From contig MU602774.1 in NCBI GenBank assembly GCA_025201865.1, forward strand, positions 9,443 through 31,369: a stretch of 21,927 bases of DNA, in the 5' to 3' direction. This document shows positions 14,425 through 21,927 of this stretch, one piece after another. The position numbers and the translations under genes are program-made. Origin of the DNA: Ramicandelaber brevisporus (lineage: Eukaryota > Kickxellomycota > Ramicandelaberales > Ramicandelaberaceae). A model generated the notes under the pieces. It did not search any database, was not told the DNA's origin, and saw only the letters and a program-made list of their open reading frames with translations. Every line of letters starts with the position of its first letter. Within the stretch, counting starts at the first letter, position 1.

Positions 14425-16446
14425 ATGTCGACCGTGAAGATCAAGACAGAGCCAGCAGCAGCAGCAACAACAGCAGCAACAGCAGTCGACGTGAAAGTCA
14501 AGCTCGAGCCGAGTCTCTCAACTGGTGATATCAAACTCGAACAGCACACTTCAGACATTGACACCAAAATCGAGCCTGACTCGGACCCTGACAGCGATGA
14601 GCACGACATCAAATCCGAGAACAACGATGACAGCGATGTCGGCAATGACCAGAGTGAGCGACAGTTCATCTGCAAACATCCTGGATGTGGTCGTAGTTTC
14701 AAATATACAGCCAATCTGAGAATGCACCAACACGAACACAAACTCCAAACTGAGCTTAACACACTTGGAAAGACTTATATTCTGACTCGTCAGTCCCTAG
14801 ATAGTCGATGGCCATGTCCTATTCCAGATTGTACATCTACATTCAAAACAGTTGTAACCGCATGTGCTCATATACGAACAAGTCATGGTGATACTACGAG
14901 ACAACAGCAGCAACCTCAAGTGAAGAAGACTCGATACATGCGCCATTTCCTCGATGTGGATGAATTTTATGTGAATGGAGTTCGCTGTGGCTATCATACT
15001 ACGACTGGATGGTTCATTTGTTACGAATGCAAGTTGGTGCCGGAATGTCTATTTACTCATTTAAAACAGAAACATGGCTTTTATGAGAAATCAGTTGACA
15101 GCTCTGCTCTACCAGAAAGTGCAGTAACTGCTAATGCCGATCCCAGCATTAATCAACATACCAGTAACCCACATCTCGCTGCAGCAATCAACCAATCAAG
15201 CCAACTACAACATCGAGATATTGTCAACGGTTGGTTGTGTGTTACATCTGATTGTGGACATTGTGGTGACACAGCTACTAATAAGGCTAATCACAAGGTG
15301 GCCGTACATCATGGTGAACAAATATCAACAGTTCCAGCACTTGTACTGCGTCTTGCGTATTCCAAGTCGAAAGGTAGCTTCTTTCTCATTACTCGCATTG
15401 ATCAAGTAGCATCCAATAGTACCAGAGCGAATTGGCACAAACTCGACTACAGTCAAGATAGATTGAACTCTCAAGATGACAGTGAAGATGAAGTTGACTT
15501 GAATGAGACCACAGAATCATTAAATCAGAAGCGAGAATGGAAGTGCGAATATCCAGATTGTGGTCGTTCCTTCAACTCAGCAGATCAACTTTGTGGGCAT
15601 CGACGCGAACACAAATTAGAAGTTGCGATCAATGTGCGTGGTAACGCTTTCGTTCTCATTCGCCAGTCTTTAGATGATCGATGGCCATGTCCAGTTCTAT
15701 ACTGTGATACAACATGCAAATCTATTGATTCCACCCGTCGGCATGTTCAAGCTTCTCATAATACTTCGATGAAACAAAAACGTACTAACATTGAAGACGA
15801 TAACGGCAATCAGCATCGGCAACAGATTATCAAGAGGACACAGCGTACCGATCATTATATAAATGTGGATGATGTTTACTTTAGTGGTACTCGATGTGGC
15901 TATCATACCACAACTGGGTTGTTCATTTGTTACGAATGTCGACTTGTACCGGAATATCTGCTAACTCATTTACAGCAGAAGCATGGATATGATGAGAAGT
16001 CGATTGACAACTCTGGTCTGCCAGAAAGCGCAGTAAACGCAAATGCCAATCCAAATGCTAATCAACACACTGGTAACTCATATCTTGCATCAGCTATTAG
16101 CCAACTAAATCAGCTTCATCATCAAGACATTATTCAAGGCTGGTTGTGTGTTACATCCGATTGTGGTTATTGCGGATATACAGTTATTAATAAGGGTAAT
16201 CACAAGAGAGCTATGCACAAATGCGAACAAATGACAACTGTCTCTGCTCTTGTATTGCGATTACCTTATGGGAAAGTACATACCACTTGCTTTTTTATCA
16301 CTCGGCTGGACACAACCGCAAACAACACTGTGGAGCCAAGTCACTCGACCAGCCAGCAGATTTGCGAATTTGATGAAGATGATGGCGATGAATTAGTGCT
16401 GAGTGATTACAGTGATTAAGATTTTTTCAATTAATTGATAACAGCG
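14233..16446 (+). repeat. Left arm of a 2.2-kb diverged inverted repeat (zinc-finger gene 1)
   Basis: The arm includes the leader, the whole zinc-finger gene 1 and about 27 bases beyond its stop, ending near ataacagcg. The right arm is 19133-21336 in opposite orientation. Arm limits were set by eye where similarity fades. The spacer of about 2.7 kb holds an F-box gene and an F-box-like fragment. No terminal repeats, target duplications or transposase were found. Confidence 0.75.
14425..16419 (+). CDS. C2H2 zinc-finger protein 1 with duplicated finger/OrsD-like units
   Basis: Probable nuclear, nucleic-acid-binding protein of 664 residues; target unknown. Residues 1-75 are acidic and carry psi-K-x-E motifs (IKTE 6-9, VKLE 25-28, IKLE 36-39, IKSE 62-65). 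Unit 1: finger FICKHPGCGRSFKYTANL... with Cys83, Cys88, His101, His105; finger CPIPDC... with Cys131, Cys136, His149, His154; then a Cys/His segment (about 181-310) containing CGYHTTTGWFICYECKLVPE, THLKQKH, and GWLCVTSDCGHCG. Unit 2 repeats this: Cys374/379-His392/396; Cys422/427-His440/445; segment about 482-615 with FICYECRLVPE, LPESAVNA and GWLCVTSDCGYCGYT. The segment resembles the fungal OrsD (DUF3505) pattern, by eye only. The C-terminus is acidic with DELVLSDYSD. The stop is five codons earlier than in its paralogue at 19143, through one G-to-T change. Confidence 0.82.
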   Translation: MSTVKIKTEPAAAATTAATAVDVKVKLEPSLSTGDIKLEQHTSDIDTKIEPDSDPDSDEHDIKSENNDDSDVGNDQSERQFICKHPGCGRSFKYTANLRMHQHEHKLQTELNTLGKTYILTRQSLDSRWPCPIPDCTSTFKTVVTACAHIRTSHGDTTRQQQQPQVKKTRYMRHFLDVDEFYVNGVRCGYHTTTGWFICYECKLVPECLFTHLKQKHGFYEKSVDSSALPESAVTANADPSINQHTSNPHLAAAINQSSQLQHRDIVNGWLCVTSDCGHCGDTATNKANHKVAVHHGEQISTVPALVLRLAYSKSKGSFFLITRIDQVASNSTRANWHKLDYSQDRLNSQDDSEDEVDLNETTESLNQKREWKCEYPDCGRSFNSADQLCGHRREHKLEVAINVRGNAFVLIRQSLDDRWPCPVLYCDTTCKSIDSTRRHVQASHNTSMKQKRTNIEDDNGNQHRQQIIKRTQRTDHYINVDDVYFSGTRCGYHTTTGLFICYECRLVPEYLLTHLQQKHGYDEKSIDNSGLPESAVNANANPNANQHTGNSYLASAISQLNQLHHQDIIQGWLCVTSDCGYCGYTVINKGNHKRAMHKCEQMTTVSALVLRLPYGKVHTTCFFITRLDTTANNTVEPSHSTSQQICEFDEDDGDELVLSDYSD

Positions 16447-16669
16447 GTATTCATAGCAGAACCTCAACGATCACAATTTAACAAGTTTAATATGCGATTG
16501 CTTGAATAACCCGAAATGAATACATCGTAGTTAGTATACTAAACTATTCTTTTTGTTTTTAACCTCATATCACTCTTTGAAACATAATACTGTGGTGCAG
16601 CGAGTTGATTGTGTGCATAATTGACACTGCAAAGGTAGTGTTAAATGAGGTGTAAACAGCTCGTTTTTT
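16420..16669. other. Spacer after zinc-finger gene 1
   Basis: About 250 bp, AT-rich. The first 27 bases still align with the 3' flank of zinc-finger gene 2; beyond that nothing recognisable is seen. It also holds the 3' flank of the minus-strand fragment that ends at 16670. Confidence 0.4.
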
Positions 16670-17191
16670 TTAATCTGTCATTTCTGGCTCAAAAATGGAT
16701 GGGACACTCTCGCCCATCTCCATTGCCTGCTGATATTGATCGAAGCGACGCTCTTCAATCACATGAAAGTATATACCGCGGGACGGATCGATGGGATTGT
16801 AACCCTGAACAAACTCGTCATTTGCATCGCCACCAATAGACCACTTCACTAAATGCAATCGTGGCAGCAGGAACGGGTTGTTCAATGCATCAATCAGACG
16901 CTGCTTGTTCTGCGCAGTTGGTGGCAGATGCAAATCCATTATGGACAGAGCCGAGAAGCGTGGTGCAGATTCATAGAACAGCGTGCTCAATGGGTCGTAG
17001 TCAAAAGTAGGTAGAAAGTGCGTGAGATACAGTCCATGCAGCACTTCAGCATGTTTCTTGCCCAAATCAATCAGGAACTGTCGCTCAATCTCGACCAGCT
17101 CCGGATTGCCAGATGAACATGCACCGAGCGTGAATCCAATTTTGATACGCAATGTATGTTTTGGACGCCAGTGTTTGTCGATATAGGTCGA
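16670..17191 (-). pseudogene. C-terminal fragment of an F-box/LRR-like gene, no start
   Basis: The minus-strand frame is open from just after a stop at 17194-17192 to the stop at 16670 and codes about 173 residues. No ATG occurs in its first hundred residues; the first in-frame ATG lies in SIMDLHLPPT, deep inside. Composition and motifs (LIDLGKKHAEVLHGLYLTHF, RFSALSIMDLHLPP, LLPRLHLVKWSIGG) look like the leucine-rich C-terminal part of a fungal F-box/LRR protein, but not a close copy of the three F-box genes here. About 120 bp upstream the divergent gene at 17311 begins, leaving no room for an F-box half unless a distant exon exists. Most likely a truncated relic; a 3' exon is the alternative. 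Confidence 0.45.
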
Positions 17192-17310
17192 TTATTATCA
17201 ATGTCTCATCATATGATGTGAGTTGAATGTGAACTTGTTGGAAGTGCTTGTTTGTTTGTTTGTGTTCTTTATTTTTTTAATCCCAACACAGCTTTTTTGT
17301 AATCTTTGAC
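17192..17310. promoter_or_regulatory. Leader region of F-box gene B
   Basis: This 119-bp segment has a tttgtttgtttgtg repeat (about 17249-17263) and T-runs (about 17271-17277, 17293-17298) before the ATG. It lacks the actcctcgaaaa leader of the other two F-box genes, which fits the more distant coding sequence. No core promoter motif was recognised. Confidence 0.35.
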
Positions 17311-18924
17311 ATGCAGCGACAGATCAAGCGAGCTCGTCTAGATCCTGCCGCTACTGCTGCTGCCTGTCAACTGTTCCGACTGCCGCACGAGCTGCTCGAA
17401 CTGGTAGCCGCGTGGTTCTCACGAGGCGAAGCAGTTCCGGTTCTGACCGTCAACTCGACTCTCCACGAGATCATTGCTGAGCGCATCTGGCGCTGCATTG
17501 ACACTTATCTGGCTCGCAGAAAGACCATCCCACCGAAACCACTACTGAGATATGGGCATTTGGTGCGTCGCTTGAGAATTACATGGCGGACTCTAGAGTC
17601 CATCGACTTGGCTGCAACATTCCCAAACCTAACTCATCTTTGGATTCCAATCTATCGACTCGCAGACATTATCGAGTCGTCTCAAGGAAAGTGCTTTGAA
17701 CGACTCAACTATCTGAGTACCTATGACTATATTAATTATATTGGAGAATCAGACAATATCGAACCTGTCATCAACTGGATTAACAACCGATTTGAGGCTG
17801 AAACTGGATTAGAAAAGATGGAATTGGAAGTAGAAACAAGTGACGATATCCAGCTGCCACGCAATTTTCTGAACTGGCTTCAGTTCAATGGACAACTGGG
17901 ACGAATTCATTTCAAAGGTAACGGCGAAATCTTGGACTTTAGTAGTACTGAACATGCTGACTACAACATAATCATTGCAAATCGCTTGGTTGATTGGACA
18001 TTTAAAAGTAGTGAGGGTGACTGTGCAGCAGAAAGTTTCAGCAATATCCTGGACACCATTCCATCAGCCGAACGCCAACATTTCACGCTCCCAGCCTTGA
18101 AGAGACTGTATCTTAGTGCATGCTGTGACACTGGCGTTGATGTGTATTCGCAGTTCAACTTTGGAACGATGTTTCCATCGGTACAAGACCTGATCTTGGA
18201 TACTACGAATACTTACTGTGAGGATGAACCACAGGTTACTCTCAGCGTAATCCTGGCTCACCCATGGCCATCAGTGCGAAAACTTAATATTTGTGGCGAC
18301 TTTACCTTCAAAAACCCAATATCACATCTCGCAGCCTTGTCTAATGTTGAGGAGTTCTCCATAGATCGGGAATCCAATAGTACTTATCATTATTGGGCTA
18401 TAGTTAATTTATGCGAACTTGACCAGGTATTGCCCAAACTGGTGCGACTGAAGATTGGAATTTATGGTGTGGCAGTGGCTCCCAAGCAGCAACAAGAGCA
18501 GCAGAAACTGTTTCGCCATCTCCGTCACATTACTCTTGCATGGATCACGGTGACATCATCAGCGATTAGTGCACTTGTTAATGCTCCATTGTTGACTGAT
18601 ATTTGTCTGAAATGCGTCAAGTTTGGAAACGACAATGATGCCAATATCTTTGATAAGGATTATAACCGAAGGAAATCAATGAGTCGCCAAAAATATGCAG
18701 ATCTTGATCTTGACTTTTTGATTGGTATTACAAGCTCCACAGTTCGCTCTGTGGACATTTATGCCGACAAGTATCGGTCACCAAGCAACTATGAAGACAT
18801 TCTCAGAGCGATGCTCAGATGCTTTATTAGAATGAGAGTCTGTATCATTCGTACCAATGATGGGAAGGCTTTACCAGGTGTTCTTGAAGAATTCCCTGCT
18901 GTTAAGTTCAACCGTCTCGAATAA
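17311..18924 (+). CDS. F-box / LRR-like protein B
   Basis: Second, more diverged family member, 537 residues, probably an SCF adaptor. A basic N-terminus (QRQIKRARLD, 2-11) may act as a nuclear signal. The F-box-like part is LFRLPHELLELVAAWFSRGE (21-40) to IAERIWRCID (about 55-64). The family motif LRYGHLVRRLRI follows at 79-90, matching ARYGHLVRS in the genes at 12565 and 21563. LRR-like strands include FPNLTHLWIPIYRL, ALKRLYLSACCDTGVDV (compare LHDLYISVCCTSP in the 12565 product) and LVRLKIGIYGV. The C-terminus VLEEFPAVKF parallels IKEIYPELF. It lies in the spacer of the zinc-finger inverted repeat and its end faces zinc-finger gene 2. Intronless. F-box assignment is by eye; substrate unknown. 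Confidence 0.72.
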   Translation: MQRQIKRARLDPAATAAACQLFRLPHELLELVAAWFSRGEAVPVLTVNSTLHEIIAERIWRCIDTYLARRKTIPPKPLLRYGHLVRRLRITWRTLESIDLAATFPNLTHLWIPIYRLADIIESSQGKCFERLNYLSTYDYINYIGESDNIEPVINWINNRFEAETGLEKMELEVETSDDIQLPRNFLNWLQFNGQLGRIHFKGNGEILDFSSTEHADYNIIIANRLVDWTFKSSEGDCAAESFSNILDTIPSAERQHFTLPALKRLYLSACCDTGVDVYSQFNFGTMFPSVQDLILDTTNTYCEDEPQVTLSVILAHPWPSVRKLNICGDFTFKNPISHLAALSNVEEFSIDRESNSTYHYWAIVNLCELDQVLPKLVRLKIGIYGVAVAPKQQQEQQKLFRHLRHITLAWITVTSSAISALVNAPLLTDICLKCVKFGNDNDANIFDKDYNRRKSMSRQKYADLDLDFLIGITSSTVRSVDIYADKYRSPSNYEDILRAMLRCFIRMRVCIIRTNDGKALPGVLEEFPAVKFNRLE

Positions 18925-19142
18925 CTGTGTAATCATTTTAAAACAACGTGTAATTATAGCTGTGAACAAGAATATTTAATAGAAGTGTAAAAGAGGGGAA
19001 TAAAAAGAGATAAGTGAAGTTAGAATTGTGGACTACACTTGCAGAATGACAATAGTTTAATATGCCAACTATGAGGATCATCAGCTAGAAGCATGTTGAG
19101 TAAGGTCAGATGTGATGGTGGAAACACTGTCGCTGTTATCGG
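18925..19142. terminator. Convergent 3' region of F-box gene B and zinc-finger gene 2
   Basis: About 218 bp between two facing stop codons. It includes an A-rich stretch with aataaaaaga near 19000, suitable as a poly(A) signal for the + strand gene (positional inference). The last 10 bases or so belong to the right arm of the inverted repeat. No gene seen. Confidence 0.4.
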
Positions 19143-21336
19143 CTAATTGATATCATCTTCATCACTGTAATCACTCAACACTAACTCATCGCCGTCATCT
19201 TCATTACATACGCTACTACACCGATCTGCCGAGTTATTTGACTGAACATTGTTTGTGATTGTGTCCAGCCGAGTGATGAAAAAGTGCATGCTATGTGTTT
19301 TCCCATACCGCAATCGCAACACGAGCGCTGGGACAACTGTAATTTGATCGTCATTGTGCATTGCCTTATGCTCACTCTTCCTAGAAGTTGAACAACCGCA
19401 ATAACCACAATTAGCTGTAATACAAAACCAACCTTTGACAATATCTGGATGATGCAGTTGACTTGATTGGCTAATTGCTGATGCGAGATGTGAGTTGCTG
19501 GTACGTTGGTTGATATTGGGATCAACATTTGCATTTACTGCACTCTCTGGCAGAGCAGAGTTGTCAACTGCCTTCTCGTCATATCCGTGTTTCTGCTGCA
19601 AGTGTGTGAGAAGACATTCCGGCACTAATCGACATGTGTAACAAATGAATAGTCCAATAGTGCTGTGATATCCACATCTCGTGTCATTAACGTAGAAATC
19701 ATACACCATTGAATAAGAAAAGGCAGGTTTTCTCTTTTTGGTATTTTGCTGCTGTTGTTGACCATCGTCGTCCTCACTGTCAACACGTTTGTGCTTCACA
19801 GTTATTTTATGAACTCTTATAATATGCCTACGAACATTACAAACTGTTTTGCACATTGATTCACAATCTGGAATAGGGCATGACCATCGATCTTCTGAGG
19901 ACTGTCTAGTAAGGGTATAAGTGTTGCCATGTACAGCAATCACAACTTGACATCTGTGTTCGCGCCGGTGCAGACTAAGCTGATCAGCCGAGTTGAAGGA
20001 AAGCCCGCAATTTGGATATTCACATTCCCACTGTTGCTTCTGATTGGACCCATCCGTAGTCTCATTTTGATCGGTACCATCTCCATTCTCATTTTGAGCG
20101 TTCATTCCACCGTGGCTGTAGCTGAGTTTGCGTTGATTCATCCTATTGCTGCTAGTTGTGACAGCACCGCTTGCTTGGTCAAGACGAGTAATAAGAAAGC
20201 ATAATGTTTGTGTTTTCGCATATACAAGACGCAGTATGAGCGCCGGAGCTGTCGCCATTTGTCCTCCTTGATGCGTATATTTCTTGTGATTGGCCCTTCT
20301 ACCAGCTGTGTAACCACAGTATCCACAGTCAGATGTAACACACAGCCAACCTTGAACAATATTCCGATGTTGTAGTTGGCTTGATTGGTTGATTGCTGAC
20401 GCGAGATGTGAATTACTGGCATGCTGATTAATATTGGGATCAACACTTGCGTTTACAGCACTTTCTGGCAAAATCGCATTATCAACCGACTTCTCATCAT
20501 ATCCGTGTTTTTGCTGCAAGTGAGTATGTAGACATTCTGGCACCAATCGACATTCGTGACAAATAAATAGTCCAGTCATAGTATGATAGCCACAAAGAAC
20601 TCTATTCACATAAAAATCATCCACGTCAACGAAATAATGTGTATTCCGAGTCTTTTGAGCTGGAGACTGCCGTCGTTGCTGCTGCTGTTTCAAAGTATCA
20701 CTATGATTTGCTCGTATATGCTTACGTACACCATCAGCTGTTATGGCTGTTGATGTACAATCCAGAATAGGACATGGCCATCGATCATCTAAAGACTGCC
20801 GACTCAGAGTGTAAGTTTTTCCAAGTGTATTGAGCTCGACTTGGACACAGTGATCACGTTGATGTAATTTCAGACTATCGGCAGAATTATAGCCACGACC
20901 ACATCCAGGATATTCGCAGATCCACTGTCGCCGCTTCTTGAGAGTAGCTGTCGCCTGGTTCTGGTCAGTGTCATCGTCGTCATCGTCATCGTCACTCTCT
21001 GATTTGATGTCACCTTCTTCATCTTCTTCACTGCCAATCTCAGAGTCAGACTCGAGTTTGGTGTCAATATCTGAAGTGTGCTGTTCGAGCTTGACTTGCA
21101 CGTCGACTGCTGCTGTCGTTGCTGTTGCCGTTGGCTCCGTCTTGATCTTCACGGTCGACATAACTGGCTGGCTGGCTGGGTAGATCAGCTGTTCTGCTGT
21201 TGTTGTTGCTAGCTGGTCACTCTTCAGTCAAGTAGTAGTTGAGATCAGAGAGAGCAAACCAGTCACCTCCTTTCGTGAGAAGCAAACAAAACAAACGCGA
21301 ATAAAATCCACAAATAGACTTCAACATCCACACTGT
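19133..21336 (-). repeat. Right arm of the 2.2-kb inverted repeat (zinc-finger gene 2)
   Basis: Partner of 14233-16446 in opposite orientation, covering the 3' flank, the complete gene and the leader. Small indels distinguish the arms, including in the acidic N-terminal region, the linker between units and the leader (7 bases near 21300-21315). Because the flanking F-box genes both point the same way, the duplication did not simply carry an F-box gene with it. Confidence 0.75.
19143..21161 (-). CDS. C2H2 zinc-finger protein 2, inverted paralogue
   Basis: Paralogue of the gene at 14425, 672 residues, same architecture; probable nuclear DNA-binding protein. The N-terminus holds IKTE (6-9), VKLE (23-26) and IKSE (52-55), followed by an unbroken Asp run (57-64). 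Unit 1: Cys82/Cys87-His100/His104; Cys130/Cys135-His148/His153; OrsD-like segment about 180-312 with LCGYHTMTGLFICHECRLVP and GWLCVTSDCGYCGYT. Unit 2: Cys380/Cys385-His398/His402; Cys428/Cys433-His446/His451; segment about 488-618 with RCGYHSTIGLFICYTCRLVP and GWFCITANCGYCG. QQQ-rich linkers join fingers to segments, and basic stretches such as KKRKP (475-479) could be nuclear signals. The C-terminus DELVLSDYSDEDDIN extends five residues beyond paralogue 1. Its promoter side faces the F-box gene at 21563. No intron. Confidence 0.82.
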   Translation of the reverse strand: MSTVKIKTEPTATATTAAVDVQVKLEQHTSDIDTKLESDSEIGSEEDEEGDIKSESDDDDDDDDTDQNQATATLKKRRQWICEYPGCGRGYNSADSLKLHQRDHCVQVELNTLGKTYTLSRQSLDDRWPCPILDCTSTAITADGVRKHIRANHSDTLKQQQQRRQSPAQKTRNTHYFVDVDDFYVNRVLCGYHTMTGLFICHECRLVPECLHTHLQQKHGYDEKSVDNAILPESAVNASVDPNINQHASNSHLASAINQSSQLQHRNIVQGWLCVTSDCGYCGYTAGRRANHKKYTHQGGQMATAPALILRLVYAKTQTLCFLITRLDQASGAVTTSSNRMNQRKLSYSHGGMNAQNENGDGTDQNETTDGSNQKQQWECEYPNCGLSFNSADQLSLHRREHRCQVVIAVHGNTYTLTRQSSEDRWSCPIPDCESMCKTVCNVRRHIIRVHKITVKHKRVDSEDDDGQQQQQNTKKRKPAFSYSMVYDFYVNDTRCGYHSTIGLFICYTCRLVPECLLTHLQQKHGYDEKAVDNSALPESAVNANVDPNINQRTSNSHLASAISQSSQLHHPDIVKGWFCITANCGYCGCSTSRKSEHKAMHNDDQITVVPALVLRLRYGKTHSMHFFITRLDTITNNVQSNNSADRCSSVCNEDDGDELVLSDYSDEDDIN

Positions 21337-21562
21337 TTTATTGACGGTAGTCATGCACACATCATTGTTTATCGATGCAGGTGGTCAAACTGGCTATAGA
21401 AACATGTATCATGATAGTCATCTGTTATAGCAATGCAGTTTTACATGAGTATTTGTAGCATCGATTTGCGAGGATGTGCAACCGATTTCCCTCGTTAAAA
21501 GTGCTCAGTGATGTTTCTTTCTCCGCAAAAGTACTCCTCGAAAACAGCAACAGCACTAGCAG
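21162..21562. promoter_or_regulatory. Divergent intergenic region: zinc-finger gene 2 and F-box gene C
   Basis: About 400 bp holding two promoters. The first 175 bp (minus-strand leader) match the leader of zinc-finger gene 1, with the conserved block at 21250-21302. A tandem ctgg tract lies next to the ATG (21165-21180). The last 50 bp (ctccgcaaaagtactcctcg, then aaaacagcaacag, then tagcagatgag) match the leader of the F-box gene at 12565. The middle (about 21337-21500) has only scattered atcgat(g) words. Shared control of the pair is inference. Confidence 0.5.
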
Positions 21563-21927
21563 ATGAGTACCACGACGAACTCCACGATGAGCTACTTCCG
21601 GCTGTTTGATCTGCCACTAGATCTTCTCGAACTCTTGACGCTCTACTTCAATGACAATCAAGCTGTCAAGCTGCTTAAAGTCTCCAGCAACTTTCATGAC
21701 ATTTTCGCTCGCAGTGTCTGGCGCACAGTTACTCTTCGCACCTTTGGTGTCATTGAACCTGTCCGCAGCAGAGCCTTCGCTCGCTATGGGCATCTGGTGC
21801 GTTCAATTCAGATATACAGCAATTTCGATGCAGAGCTTGGCTCGTACAATTGGGCACAGCTGTTCCCAAACACCACATCAATGGTATTTGACATCCTTTA
21901 TGATATGAAAGATGGTATCAAGCAAGC
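21563..21927 (+). CDS. F-box / LRR-like protein C, 5' part only (cut by the window end)
   Basis: The frame is open from the ATG at 21563 to the window edge, giving 121 complete codons. The product starts MSTTTNSTMSYFRLFDLPLD and contains the F-box-like LPLDLLELLTLYFNDNQAVK and FARSVWRTV, then FARYGHLVRSIQI and NWAQLFPNTTSMVFDI. It aligns along its whole visible length with the protein from 12565, apart from a small N-terminal insertion and other short indels, and has no stop or frameshift. It is a close paralogue on the same strand about 9 kb away. Role inferred as SCF adaptor. The 3' end lies outside the window. Confidence 0.78.
   Translation, partial: MSTTTNSTMSYFRLFDLPLDLLELLTLYFNDNQAVKLLKVSSNFHDIFARSVWRTVTLRTFGVIEPVRSRAFARYGHLVRSIQIYSNFDAELGSYNWAQLFPNTTSMVFDILYDMKDGIKQ

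Noticed and set aside
14650-16400. Regular repeats in the zinc-finger gene as a CRISPR array
   Set aside because: The repeats are long, diverged coding units in frame; there are no short identical repeats with unique spacers.
14233-21336. Inverted repeat as a transposon or IS element
   Set aside because: No transposase, terminal repeats or target-site duplications; the arms are whole cellular-type genes.

Overview
The window looks like nuclear DNA of a fungus. Proteins are typical eukaryotic housekeeping factors, genes are compact and almost intron-free, leaders are CAA/CA-rich, and coding regions carry Gln/Ala/Thr/Asp runs. Gene content and style would fit an early-diverging, Zoopagomycota-like fungus (Kickxellomycotina would not surprise me), but that placement is a weak inference. 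No bacterial, plasmid or viral genes, tRNA, rRNA or CRISPR array were seen.

Left part (about 1-12421), conserved genes: signal peptidase complex subunit SPC3/SPCS3 (+); a Trf4/TENT4-type poly(A) polymerase with a mitochondrial-looking N-terminus (+); the autophagy E2-like enzyme ATG10 (-), convergent with it; the N-alpha-acetyltransferase NAA50 (+), divergent from ATG10 over a 98-bp shared promoter; the SMC5 subunit of the SMC5/6 complex (+), with a perfect 78-bp in-frame tandem duplication in its hinge; a 12-TM MFS/DHA1 transporter (+); and the 26S proteasome ATPase Rpt1/PSMC2 (+), whose first exon is only 22 nt and is followed by a 280-nt intron, the only intron I can support.

Right part (about 12565-21927), lineage-specific cluster: three F-box/LRR-like genes (12565, 17311 and 21563, all +; the last cut by the window edge), a promoterless fragment of a probable relative (-), and two large C2H2 zinc-finger genes (14425 + and 19143-21161 -). 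The zinc-finger genes are paralogues in inverted orientation. Their similarity runs from the 5' leader/promoter to just past the stop, giving arms of about 2.2 kb around a 2.7-kb spacer. Each protein contains the same unit twice: two C2H2 fingers followed by a Cys/His-rich segment resembling the fungal OrsD (DUF3505) domain. Their acidic N-termini carry clusters of psi-K-x-E (SUMO-consensus) motifs.

How the genes may work together: the left-hand genes act in separate core pathways (secretion, RNA tailing, autophagy, N-terminal acetylation, genome maintenance, transport, proteolysis) and show no operon logic. In the right-hand cluster, F-box proteins (probable SCF adaptors) are interleaved with SUMO-motif-rich DNA-binding-type proteins. 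This is the best candidate here for an undescribed, rapidly duplicating regulatory module; the functional link is inference from proximity only.
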